This document shows positions 23,601 to 32,286 of a stretch of 64,000 bases of DNA, piece after piece. Source of the stretch: Meandrina meandrites. Taxonomy: Eukaryota > Cnidaria > Anthozoa > Scleractinia > Meandrinidae. Position 1 is the first letter of the stretch, and every line of letters starts with the position of its first letter. The notes beneath the pieces were generated by a model, which saw only the letters and a list, made by a program, of their open reading frames with translations, was not told the origin of the DNA and did no database searches. The position numbers and the translations under genes are program-made. The stretch lies in NCBI GenBank assembly GCA_963693305.1, contig OY855913.1, forward strand, positions 11,603,201 to 11,667,200, written 5' to 3'.

Positions 23601-26600
23601 GCATTTTAAGAGTCATTTTAACCCTCTCTCAGATTAAGCGGACCTTTGCGGCTCATAAGGGGGTGTGACACACCCATTGCATCCCCCCTGCCCTCAGCCC
23701 TGCCAACTTACATTTACCAATAAATACAAAGTATGATGTAGAAAACACTATAGTCGTTTCGCAAGGAAGTTACAATAATGCTGACTTCTTTTTTTGCAGA
23801 AGAGGGCACGTCCTGATGTAGACAAAGAAAGGTTAATTTCATGAAACTATTTATTAAATGAACCTTGTGTGAAACTTGTGATTGGATCATAAAACATGTA
23901 CATCCTAATAAGTAGATTTCTAACTTATAATGTACATCCCGCTTGATCATGTTTCCATTTGTTTCATTACAATATATCCAGAGAACATCAAAATAATATG
24001 TGTAATGAATTATTAATATGGAGGTTCTTAAACAGAAGTGGCATTCTGAGAATGAATGAAACATCAACCAGGTTATGCCAGAACACTCAACAGTGCTACT
24101 GTTAAATGAATGTAAAACCAGTATTCACACCATTTATCCTCTTTAAAAGCAGGTGTACTGTATTAAAATAATTAGAGGTGTCATTCGTCTTCAGTGATGG
24201 ATCACCTGCCAAATCAAGCAAGATAGATACCAAAGCTATCACCAGTGAGGTAAGTGTGTCAAGGAAACTGAAGTCAGCCTTCTAAAATGTCCCTCTTGAT
24301 TTTCCTTGATTTTCAGATGAATCATCAAAATTGTGTTTTCCTTCAAGTATAAAAATCATTTAAGAACAAATTCCAAGTTGATGTTTGATATATTTCTTTC
24401 ATTTGAAGTGGGATCCTGACAGCATCACTGAAGACACAGAGTTCATCATGGGAGTTAAAGCAAACAAGTAGGTTTGAAATATCTTGCCAAGGCACATTAA
24501 TGGTATAAAGATGATAAGTGTAACATCTTGAAGAAAATTACCAAGTGTGAACTGTTATTCCCAAACTTGCTGAAACTTTTGATCTTGATATTGGCCAAAA
24601 ACACTGTTTTCTATTATTTTCTGGACCTGAATCTATAAGTAAGTAAGAATACAAGATCCTTGTAGAAAAGACATATAGTATGTACCATTATGTACTAAAA
24701 GTATGCTTTCACTGGCTAAGAGGTGCACACTTGAAGCATACTTACATGTATACTAGTATACTGTAGTGTATAAATAATAAATAAATAAATAAATTTTATT
24801 GCGGTTTTCAGTAGCATGCGAACTCTGAAATTCAAACCTCAACCAACGGTTTACATTTTTCGCTTTTGTCAATCATCTAAGCGGACCTCTCTGGAAACAG
24901 AAGTTCACTTCAGCCTGGTCAAAAGGTTACGTCAGTCAGTTGTGATTGGTAGATTTCGATCCATTTTGTTTGTTTCTGTTTTTCAAGGCTCGTTGGCTGT
25001 CACCATAATTTTGATTGACAACAGTGAAAAACCCAATTATCAGTCGGTCTTTGTACTTCAGAGTTTGCATGTTATTGAAAGGTGCAATAAAGTACAACAA
25101 ACCCAAATAGATTGAATTCAAACTGATTCCCTACCAACTGGTTAGAATCCTTGGGCAATGCATGAAGTTGTTGTGCTCTCTGGTATTTCAACAGTAAGAT
25201 CTCTCTTATAATTCAAGGGCCCTTGGCTTTGCTGCTACAAGAGGAAAACTCTACTACAGACATCCAGAACTTTTCAAGGTAAATACTTGGTTCATTTTAA
25301 CAGTATTGTAACAACCTTTATTAGGAAACTTTATAACTGATTGGGTTAAAGGAGAGCAAAAATCTATTTGATAAACTATTGAGAATAAGAAGACTACAAG
25401 ACATTCAAATGTAAGTCAATATGGGAAATGAGAAAGACATTCACCCAGAAATGAACCTGATAAAGTTATACTGGATCCTCAAAGTACCATGATGTCGTTT
25501 TTGCATGCAGGTGAACTGAGGCACTTGCCTCAGTGAAAATCTTTAATTTAATTTTTTTTTTCATGTTTGTGTAAGAGGCTATATGCATTACTATTAAGTA
25601 AATAAATATGAAAGAAGTGTTTCTGTTTATTATATTTCCCTAAAAATGGCATTTGCAAGCTTCTAGATTTTGAAATTTGATCCCCTTGTGGCTTGCACCT
25701 TTGGCACTTCACAATTGCCTCTGTTATCAGAAAAGTCTGGCTTCAGGCGTGGCTTGACAACCTTTCCTTCAGTTTATTACATAATGTTGTTGTCTTTTGC
25801 TTGAAAGTACTCAGGCGACTCTGATGATAAACTGTGGCTTTATGAACAGAATGAATTGCCCATCACTGGAGGCAAGGTAGGAAGCTGTTATCAAGTCTTC
25901 TAATATGCATCTTAGACTTGAGCATGAAGTTTTTATCTGTTAACCTGAGCTTTGTTATTCTTTTTTTGCAGGCGTTTTTGATGATAGCTGATGACATCAG
26001 GAAACTGGCTGTTCATCATGACTACAGGTCAGTAATTAGAACTGAACAGGAAGCAGATCAGAGGTCTGCGTGAGGATGAAGTGTGATTAGGCTGTTCTTT
26101 GCCTGGTCTCTTGTGTGCGAAAAATCTCTCAAGATTTGAACGAACAGTTTCAAATGTTGACTCGGGCTAGAACTGCAGAATAACTGAAAAAAGGAGCCAA
26201 CTATGTTGTTGTTATGATGCAAAAACTCATCGTAATGTCAGTTTTTTTCTCTTCAATGAGTTACTTTGTTTTGTGAGCCAAGTGTTAAAACAGTGTAAGA
26301 GCAAGACGTTAAAACAGTGTAAGAACAAGAAAGTACAAGTGTTAAAACAGTGTAAGAACAAGACGTTCGTTCATCTCAATTCTAATGATCACCATCAAAG
26401 TTGCCCTTTGAAGATTTCCATCAATCATGTGCAGTTTCGTTTGAGATGATCAACAACTTATACCCTTTCCTTAACTCTGTTCTAAAAAGCATGAAAAATG
26501 CTTGCTGTGTGCAATGCTCAATTTCTGCATGCGAATCTTCGTTCACATACAGTCCAACCCTGTTCATGCAAACAACATGACATACCAGTAATAAGGACAA

Positions 26601-28216
26601 TACAGTACAATAGCAGCAAGAAACAAAAAACTTAAAGCTGTTTGAAACTCGTGAATTAAACATCGTGCTATGAATACTGCATTGCAGCAATCACCACTGA
26701 TTTCAGTACTATTGAGCTTAGTACTGTTGACTTACAAGCAAAGTAGTCATGGTGGTTTTTTTAGCTGAATATGAAAAATGAGTTTTAGAAGACAATCCAA
26801 TCCTGTTAGTGGAAATCATCTGATTGTAAAAAAAAGCTGTGTGCATAAGGAATGAAGTTGACTTTGAATGTAATGAGCTTGCACGCATAAATGAATTACC
26901 ATAAAAAAGGTCATCAAGCTTTTAGCAGGTTCCTAATGTGTTTGTCGAGGTAGATTGAATTGTAATTTTATTTGGAAATTAATTTCTACAGGAACAACGA
27001 AGGTCTCAATCTGGGGGATATTAAGGGCTTCAAAGTACCACCCAGAATGTTGGAGAAGATGAAAAACCATATGAGAAGTAAGCTTAAGTGTTTAACCCTT
27101 AAGTACCGATTGCCACAAGTTTGTTGGTGCATCAAGACAAGTAACCTCAGCTGGTGACTTAAGAACATTTTGCATCTGAAGGAACTTCTTATTTCAACCC
27201 TTTTATATTTGGGAAAACTTTGTGATCACGTAGTACGGTGCACACGGTACACGCTTCTGAGCCTTTGTGAAATCTTTTTGCATTATTTTACAAAACCATG
27301 ATTGCCCTTGTAGTAGAGACTACAAAACTACATACGTCTTAAAGGCATGACATCGGCATCTCTTGAAAAACTCGATCGAGACAACTCCGCTGAAGGGATG
27401 ATTCAAGAGAAACAATTAAAAAAAGTTTGTGTTCTGTTTTTAAATCCCAGCGAAAACTTAGATACGACCACAACTCGTTACTCTGTAATTTACTTATAGT
27501 AAACTTTAGCAGTTTCAGTAACTATCTAGGCGTTAACGCATCACTGTTCAAACAACTTTGGGTTTGTGTTAGTTGAATCCCGCCTTTTGGCTGTTCAATA
27601 CACACGAACCTTTATCGTCTAGTCACTCATAGAATATTTCATTGCATTCTGAACCTTATGGTCGACAGAGCAGCAAAAAAAATCGCAATTTTTAGACAGG
27701 CGACGATTTTTCAAAAAACCTTTTGTAACTTTGGGAAGGACCATTATTTTTCTAACGGGGGGTATGAAAAATATTGAAAAAAATTGTTTGCAGGGCCTAA
27801 AAAGACAAAGTAAATTGCTTGCAAACATGATATGTGCAAAAAAAAATTAGTGTGCATTTCAAAAAAATGCTGGCAGAGGTGCATAAATTAAAAAAAAAAA
27901 CGTTTAGAGGAAAATATTTTATACCCCCCCCCCCCCCCCTCCAGGAAAATAATGGTCCGTCCCTTACGAAGATGTAAGTCGCATCGATGGAAACATGTCT
28001 TGAAACTTAGAAAACATAGTGTTCTTTCTATAGATTGTGAACTTTTTATTTAATTGCTGTGTAGAATTGAAGCGAGAAGCGACAGCTCGATGTGAGATCA
28101 GAGACAAGGTGAAGGAAGAACAGACAGCTGCTCTAACAGACCAGAAAGAGATGGAGGAACGTAAACACACTGAACCACCGCCACAAGCTGCTGATAACAG
28201 CAAACAAGGACAATGA
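9897..28216 (+). CDS. DNTTIP1: Deoxynucleotidyltransferase terminal-interacting protein 1 (MiDAC subunit)
   Basis: Sixteen exons join in frame to 372 aa (human 329): 9897-9988, 20765-20831, 20967-21025, 21164-21205, 21403-21505, 21738-21833, 22501-22548, 22667-22708, 23800-23831, 24195-24249, 24409-24467, 25218-25278, 25808-25876, 25972-26027, 26992-27077, 28065-28216. Residues about 80-170 ([10 protein letters not shown]..., [16 protein letters not shown]) match the N-terminal dimerisation domain that organises HDAC1/2 in the MiDAC complex. Residues about 213-322 ([55 protein letters not shown]) match the C-terminal DNA- and nucleosome-binding SKI/SNO/DAC-like domain. The tail (about 323-372) is a charged coil. 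Intron 1 is 10.8 kb and packed with mobile elements; the other introns are mostly under 1.1 kb. No frameshift was found, so the gene appears functional. Confidence 0.93.
10316..14400 (-). mobile_element. CR1/L2-like non-LTR retrotransposon with intact ORF2
   Basis: A minus-strand LINE lies in DNTTIP1 intron 1, opposite to the host gene. Its coding frame (14177-10689) is described separately. The 3' end, at low coordinates, reads AATAAAGTTTATC followed by (TATC)n at 10322-10343, a typical LINE tail. The 3' region holds a tandem duplication of about 120 bp (copies near 10540-10610 and 10662-10745, both with GGGTTGTTGAAGCCGACAGG), and the first copy begins beyond the stop codon. The 5' boundary near 14390 is not precisely defined. 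The intact frame suggests a recent insertion. Confidence 0.85.
10689..14177 (-). CDS. LINE ORF2: PHD finger, APE endonuclease and reverse transcriptase
   Basis: The 1162-aa frame has no stop. Residues 61-70 ([10 protein letters not shown]) form a 2A-like ribosome-skipping motif, as known from other animal CR1-like elements. A PHD-type finger follows (about 76-120: [30 protein letters not shown]). The apurinic-type endonuclease begins near 195 with [13 protein letters not shown], then [17 protein letters not shown] and [10 protein letters not shown]. The reverse transcriptase shows [49 protein letters not shown] and the catalytic YMYADDT. A thumb/CR1-type C-terminal region ends in ...[10 protein letters not shown]. 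This layout fits the CR1/L2 group; the exact clade is not resolved. The product would copy its own RNA at a nicked genomic target. Confidence 0.9.
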   Translation of the reverse strand: MGIALQCLPQDSLRLPELALELNHRRHFGYSRTSSNGFFSCRITRYPNSVSTFHLSRVFISWDVDLNPGPTNEKPICHKCSRTIARNHRSLNCSSCGFKYHIKCGEVAVKQFKQIQTYDPSIWTCPACQQHPTPEWDTNFTLLQSLPYAFISNDSFLMMADSTNTVIPPSQLHKEEDENHLLDLAQKLETHSRKDLRVAHLNICSLRNKIEELRCLQLICRFEILAITETHLDKTVPDAALDINGMKFVRLDRKRRKGGGCVLYYAEHLKAIHRKDLYNDGLEAIWLQVKFPCNSVLFSVMYRPPNACDFFNHIGPTLEKAWLKSSNIILLGDFNCDLLKRGSPEIPVNTNAEKLCSVFDLFGMQNVIQEATRTTITSQTLIDLIVTTRKDLISTSGSFPLGISDHDLIYATIRLKNKRPPPKYIRTRDYKKLDPEKFRGDIESAPFHVASVFDDADDILWAWQKLFTNICDDHAPWKEVKIRSSSAPWITSDIRFKMNRRYKLFKKATTTKCPLLWQEYKKVRNEVTSDLRIAKASHFSKMFKEVKKTSAYWNLISNATHSRVHMKNIGPLKKSDGSLVVADDEKARLMNSHFALVGEKLANALPLPRKIECQNATDIFDQPPPLMEITISSQSVGEKVNSLSTNKSPGPDSISPKLLKLAGNAIVPSLVNLYHESIKCRAVFSDWKIARLTPIYKKDDETDCGNYRPVSLLSVPSKIMESEVNDTLVRHVFKDNNLVSNKQWAYRTGYSTELLLTHLTETWRTAIDSGKAVAVAFIDFKKAFDSVSHDILETKLYRDFGITGTLLDWLKSYLHGRQQFTVLNGVKSERSRVSFGIPQGSVLGPTLFTLFTNDLPASVSSGSLYMYADDTTAYCIGETIDIAIAQLNKALKEVYTWCLTNRLTPHPGKSEVMLLSKGAPMGPHAPIQLGSSILRCVTKTRLLGMTVDRNLSWVPQALETKKSFANKLNLLKRSRFLPKGVLKDFYFKVILPSVKYGLVLWGSCRNSDILDSIERLHCRAARIIFNLPKDMSSNEVLNYDKWSTFSLYYKLDIVRLFYKANNDSLPEPLMKSLLENSSHGYSLRGKELSSIPRFNSRFIKDSLRYKGSVLWNIVLYHEQHKRFSSFFDLRKHVVNRDYFKDFNFNALSASTTRHRHSDFIYN
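14400..15928. other. Intron 1 sequence without recognised features
   Basis: AT-rich DNA between the LINE and the next MITE. Short frames (for example 15209-15457 and 15679-15903) show no domains. Nothing here is supported as a gene or an intact repeat. Confidence 0.4.
15929..16380. mobile_element. Possible diverged MITE with AGGGACACT ends
   Basis: GGAGGGACACTAGTTGTG at 15933 and CTGTGACAGTGTCCCTTTAA ending near 16380 form imperfect inverted termini. The right end is followed by TTAA-like sequence. The internal palindrome GACTTTTTCAAGT near 16160-16190 adds to a foldback character. The boundaries are uncertain. Confidence 0.35.
16472..17648. mobile_element. MULE-like non-autonomous DNA transposon, 1177 bp
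   Basis: Terminal inverted repeats 16472-16539 and 17581-17648 are identical over 68 bp, beginning TAGCCTGTGTACAGCCG. They flank about 1 kb with no transposase frame. A perfect 9-bp direct repeat, AACTGATAC, lies immediately outside both ends (16463-16471 and 17649-17657). Long TIRs with a 9-bp duplication match the Mutator-like superfamily; assignment is by structure alone. Identity of the TIRs suggests recent activity. Confidence 0.85.
17900..19084 (+). pseudogene. 5'-truncated LINE reverse transcriptase fragment with frameshift
   Basis: The fragment begins within the RT palm: [12 protein letters not shown] at about 17960, then [14 protein letters not shown]. The frame shifts near 18160-18180, from ...FELQPNGTQ to ...[14 protein letters not shown], and continues to a stop at 18792 through [14 protein letters not shown] and [10 protein letters not shown]. 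The C-terminal part resembles CR1/L2-like elements. The 3' UTR is AT-rich with TTTTTAG repeats and ends in (ATT)n at 19037-19084. It is dead because of the truncation and frameshift. Confidence 0.75.
19037..19084 (+). repeat. (ATT)n microsatellite between two LINE fragments
   Basis: About 16 uninterrupted ATT units. They are the tail of the upstream LINE fragment and also the exact 5' junction of the next fragment, whose coding frame begins 1-2 bases later. Confidence 0.9.
19086..20318 (+). pseudogene. C-terminal portion of LINE polyprotein with CCHC knuckle and PD-(D/E)XK-like endonuclease
   Basis: The frame opens within the polyprotein ([20 protein letters not shown]) after an in-frame stop in the microsatellite, so the N-terminus and RT are missing. 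Visible blocks are [19 protein letters not shown], the knuckle [15 protein letters not shown] (C-x-C-x7-H-x4-C), then [13 protein letters not shown]...[17 protein letters not shown]. The paired D and DVRV motifs resemble the PD-(D/E)XK fold of REL endonucleases in R2/NeSL/Hero-type elements. It ends with [17 protein letters not shown]. The frame is intact from 19086 to 20318, so truncation is the only obvious lesion. The clade is not resolved. Confidence 0.7.
20563..20618 (+). repeat. (ATT)n microsatellite, 3' tail of the REL-endonuclease LINE
   Basis: About 18 ATT units after TAATATTTAATT. They form the 3' tail of the retroelement described at 19085-20618. Confidence 0.9.
22826..23162. mobile_element. 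TTAA-flanked MITE in DNTTIP1 intron 8
   Basis: TTAA then AGGGGCAG at 22826-22837 mirrors CTGCCCCT then TTAA at 23151-23162. The TTAA duplication is typical of piggyBac or Kolobok families. The 329-bp interior has no coding capacity and a GAAAACGT...ACGTTTTC hairpin near 22957-22980. Confidence 0.7.
23165..23410 (+). repeat. Diverged copy of a dispersed repeat (second copy at 40495-40745)
   Basis: Shared blocks with 40495-40745 in the same orientation include TTTCCATAGCATGAAG, GCCAGTA(C/T)CCATT, GGTGGAGAGAGG and ATCTTGTCCAA. This is a SINE-like or MITE-like family commonly seen in cnidarian genomes (recognised from memory, not searched). This copy is the more degraded. Confidence 0.5.
23467..23702. 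mobile_element. hAT5-like MITE, 236 bp, 5-bp target duplication
   Basis: CAGGGCTGTAGGCAG at 23467 pairs with CTGCCCTCAGCCCTG ending at 23702. CCAAC is duplicated at 23462-23466 and 23703-23707. CAGG termini with 5-bp duplications are described for the hAT5 group. The interior is non-coding. Confidence 0.6.
24775..25130 (-). repeat. Probable short retroelement fragment with (AAAT)n tail
   Basis: (AAAT)n at 24777-24795 followed by TTTTATTGCGG resembles the 3' tail of a minus-strand LINE or SINE whose body would extend to the right. The body has no recognisable protein. Its right end is uncertain. Confidence 0.3.
26275..26365. repeat. Short tandem repeat of GTTAAAACAGTGTAAGA units
   Basis: Three copies of GTTAAAACAGTGTAAGA(G/A)CAAGA occur in DNTTIP1 intron 14 with irregular spacers. 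Confidence 0.6.
27733..27967. mobile_element. MITE with GGACCATTATTTT termini
   Basis: GGGAAGGACCATTATTTTTC at 27733 pairs with GAAAATAATGGTCCGTCCC ending near 27963. The interior is A-rich and has a 17-base C-run next to the right arm. It sits in the last DNTTIP1 intron. It has no coding content. Confidence 0.6.
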
Positions 28217-31200
28217 AATAGGGATAGGGATAGGAACCACTTAGTACTTTACAAACAACTTCAAGTCGCGGAGCGATTTTTTAAAAATATATGTTAATTT
28301 ATTCCTTCGTTGGGCATCTAAAAATAAGAGCTTTACAACTGAAGGGACTAATTTTATTACCCCAGAGTGCCAAAATACGAATTTGACGAATATTTTCAAA
28401 AGAAACTGATCACACTTAGAGTATTTTTAGCTGGATTTAGAATTTTCTCTGAGGAGAATGCGAGGGTTTTCAGATCCGAGTTCAGATGCTTAATTCTCCA
28501 TTCATGGGAGAATTTGAGAATTTCAAGACACAACTTGTCCTAAAGTGATCAGTTCCCTTATTCTCCATACATACTTAAGTTTGACTTTGTTTTTCATTAA
28601 GACTTGATCACTGTTGGCCGGTTTAGAGAGTTATTAAAATTAAAGTGCGTTTCACGAGTCACCATTGAACCAATGCAAGTACTTTCAAAACCCAGCGGAA
28701 AAATGTTTCAGTAAATTGAAATACTTTCACCCTGACAGTGGGCTAACGATAGAATCTTTAAATGTAGGGGTTGTTGTTACTCACAGCTAATATCAGTGCG
28801 TTTCTCGATTGGACGCGAATTTTAGCGTATCACGCATCATAACATACCGTAAAATTCCCATAATAACCATGCACCCTGCAGTGCCCTCAGGCGCAGATAT
28901 ACTTTGCAAGACTTCCTGACTATAAGGCCGTGGACTTAGCTCTTAGACAGCTCTGTTTCTATGTTTAGAGAGTTTTACCATGCTGTATTCTTGTACAAAC
29001 TTGTACGCACTTACGTACCTGAGATTTTTTTAGACCCAACGCCCCTTCTAAATACAAACCGGAAACAGTTTTGAAAAGCAAACTTCCTTCCAATAATAAG
29101 TCTACTAAAAAAGCCTTTTGAATAAATAGAAACTGAGGGATGTTATTGGAATTTTACGGTAACTCCCTGAGGATTAACTCTATAAGGGAAACAACAGTCT
29201 TGAACTTGAATTGCACGTGATCAGATCGTGCGTGTTGCGTCAAACTTGGTATTGCATTGTTGTATGAGATTTCAAAACCGTTCAATTTGGCTCAGTTGTA
29301 AAAGCATATAACAACCCATGGGAGATAGTGAGGTTTGTTTTCCCTTCACGTGTTCAGGCACTGCCCCGGGAAATGCTATCTCACTATTTTCCTTGGATCC
29401 AAAGCGTAGTGCTGTGACGTTTAATTTAGTGTGGGTTGGACGCCATTTGTTACTTATAGTAAGTCCCTTGAAAATACTTAGCTCTTATATAGTTTTTTTA
29501 TGATTTCTCTGTCTTTCAATATATTTTAGAGGTTACTCATTATAGTAGTGATACAATTATAGAAATGCAGAAAAATTATATTTTGTGACTCGTAACTGAG
29601 AAGTGATGAAATTTATGACTTTCTACTTTTTATAGTGCCCTGGTATAATTCGCAGAATGGCAAAAAAAAAGAACTGTTCTACTTTGCTAGTGCGGATAGT
29701 TTGCATGGTTATTCAGTTTTAAAGGAGACAAATGACCTCTATAAATAATTATGTGGACACTTGTATACTACAAACACTCAAGACTGACTCGTTGTCTGTG
29801 TTGACGAGATTCTATTGTATATTAAAGGACTGACGTCAAGGATAGTGCATATCTAGCCTATATAAACTTCAAGTTCTTTGCTAGTCTAACTTTGGGCATC
29901 CTTGTTCCGTTTGGTTCATTGCTCCTAATTGCTGCAATCTGGAGGCCTATTTTGACGTAAAGGTAAATTTTTTTATGGTTAAAAAAACATATCGTGACAG
30001 AAGCTTTTCTTAAGCTTTGAGAATTTTTTTAGTGGATTATCGACAGAGCCATTACACGTATTGCCGTTGATTGCAGTAATGGAGTAATTATCTTCCTGAT
30101 GTATTAAGTTATCAGGGAATGGCGCCGGCGTTATGCGCTCAAATATCTTTAAGTTGGTATTTCGTGATCTTGTACAAGAGGATTTTTTGTGTTAAAACAC
30201 AAACTCAGAGGCTGTGGAGCGTGTTGAAACGTAGAGGGGCTCACCGTACTCCAAACCAAGCGCATACCCCTAGCAAACCTTTTGCAAACTTGAGTGTCTA
30301 ATGTGCTCGCAATCGATTTGTTGCAATGCAAGAGTAGGCTTCAGACGATCCTGCTTCATGGTACTTCTTAGATAGTTCTTGAGTCTTCGGAGGGCAGAAA
30401 ATGTACGTAGTCGGTTGTAACCTCAACATAGAATTGTGTCTGAGATATAGGTTAAATTAAACGCCTACGATAGCCGATATTCTTTGTTAGGCTTTAACAG
30501 CCTGAGATGATTCAGATAATGAGTGTGCTGACCAGTTTAGCCTCGTGTAGACATCTGAACTCGCCATATCCGGCTGAAACCTTAGCTTCAGTACAGTTAT
30601 GCTTTATCTAAAACACTTCAAGAGTGCATCCTAATCCAAAAAAAATCAAGGACACCTTGTGTGCGGATTAAATTATAAGATCCCCATAAGATGAAACTGT
30701 GGACTTTTCGTTAGTGGTGTTACCTTGAACTTTCGAAAAATTGCTAAATTATTTCCTTTTTTTCCATTGGAGGGGGGGTATGAAAAGGATTACCAGCAAG
30801 AGTTGAGCAGTCCGTTATGCCATTGCCTAAAACGTTTCACAGCATAAATATTCAGTTAAATATCCAACCAAATCTTGAAGTTTTAAGATTTGTCCTGCCA
30901 AATCTAGAATTTTTAAGATTTGACCGGCGAAGTTAACTTCTGACACGTTACGTTGTTCTGCACTGGGCAATCATTGTTCGAGAATATACTGCGATATTTG
31001 GAATTTTTAGACATTAGAAAACCTATCTTACGCTCAGGAACTTCAATGTAGCCTTGGTGGCTTTGCAGGTTTTTAACACTGTTTATGTCCTAGGTGTATT
31101 GGCTCGATAGCGCTTGAAGGATGCAAATCTCTATCTCACCATTTTAGCTCGTGACGCTCGTGACAGTGGGAATTGTGTCAGTGGGAATTTACTGCTGATT

Positions 31201-31604
31201 AATCCAAGCCCTGAAAATTTCGCCAATACAAAAAGGAAACACAGTGAAAGCTTCGAAAATGGCTGACAACCCCAACAAATACGATCGAGACAGTCGCGAC
31301 TAATGCTATGTTGCGATATTTAGAATTTTTAAGACAGCTCGTTACGACTGACGATTGACGATTGACACAATGTCGCGCGATAGCCAAATATTGAAAATTC
31401 AACATTTGGCAGGCCAAATCTTGAAAATTCAGGATTTGGCAACTCACACCATCATTAACTCACCATGATAACTCACTCAGTGTAACTCACCGCGTTGGCG
31501 GACCCCGGAAAAATGAGTGACATTAATTCTTCCGAGCTCTAACTTGAGCTGTTACGGAAATGAGCTAATTTGATTTGTCGGTTTGGTTAAAATTAAAATG
31601 GGTC
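28217..31604. other. DNTTIP1-carbonic anhydrase spacer, left part
   Basis: AT-rich sequence with no supported gene. The motif AAATCTTGAA/TTTTAAGATTTG recurs near 30865-30925 and 31375-31440, suggesting an old dispersed repeat. Short frames show no domains. Confidence 0.4.
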
Positions 31605-32286
31605 TTAAGGTGGCTGGCTACCGTTTCCAACACTTTCCAAGACTTAGATTTCGATTGGTCATTATAACCACTCTTAATCAGTTGATGCTACAATCATGGT
31701 GTCAAACAAATGATTAGTGATTGGCGAACACGTTGTTGTCTTTTTCATTACACAATATGTTACCATAGCAACACTACAACCTGTTAAAAACACCCTAAAT
31801 TTTAGCTTTAAGTGCTTCTAACTCAAAAACGAGCCCGGTGACCCCCATTTTTTATTACGAAATTTTGATCAGCAAGACAAGATGCAACTTTTGGCAAAGT
31901 TTTAAAAAAATCTGCACATGGGGTTCAGAGCCACCTTAAATTTTCGTAAATTTAAGGTGGCTCTGAACGCCATGTGCAGATTTTTTTAAAACTTTGCAGA
32001 AAGTTGCATCTTGTACTGTTGATTACAATTCAATAATAAAAAATGGGGGTCACCAGACTTGTTTTCAAGTTATAAGCACTTAAAGCTAGAATTAAGGCTG
32101 TTTTTAACAGGTTATACTGTTGCTATGGTAACTTGCAATGTCCAAAAAATAGCCATAACTTGTTTACCGGCCATTGGGCATCTGTTTGATACCATAATTG
32201 TTGGGTCAACTGAAAAAGACTTTTGGCATTGATCCGTCAAAATTGAGGTGTTGAAAAATGCAGGAAACTGTTCTGAGCCACCTTAA
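31605..32286. mobile_element. Two TTAA MITEs in inverted orientation forming a 335-bp-arm foldback
   Basis: Copy 1 is bounded by TTAA at 31605-31608 and 31936-31939; copy 2 by TTAA at 31952-31955 and 32283-32286. Each begins GGTGGCT and ends with AGCCACC. Copy 2 is copy 1 inverted with perhaps 80-85% identity by eye, the two separated by 12 bp (ATTTTCGTAAAT). The shared interior includes ATCTGCACATG, TTTTTTATT next to GACCCCCA, and TGCTATGGTAAC-like blocks. Each copy is non-coding. TTAA duplication suggests a piggyBac or Kolobok-type origin. Confidence 0.75.

Noticed and set aside
24816..25115. 99-codon plus-strand frame in a DNTTIP1 intron
   Set aside because: No homology recognised, and it is adjacent to an (AAAT)n tail, so more likely retroelement debris.
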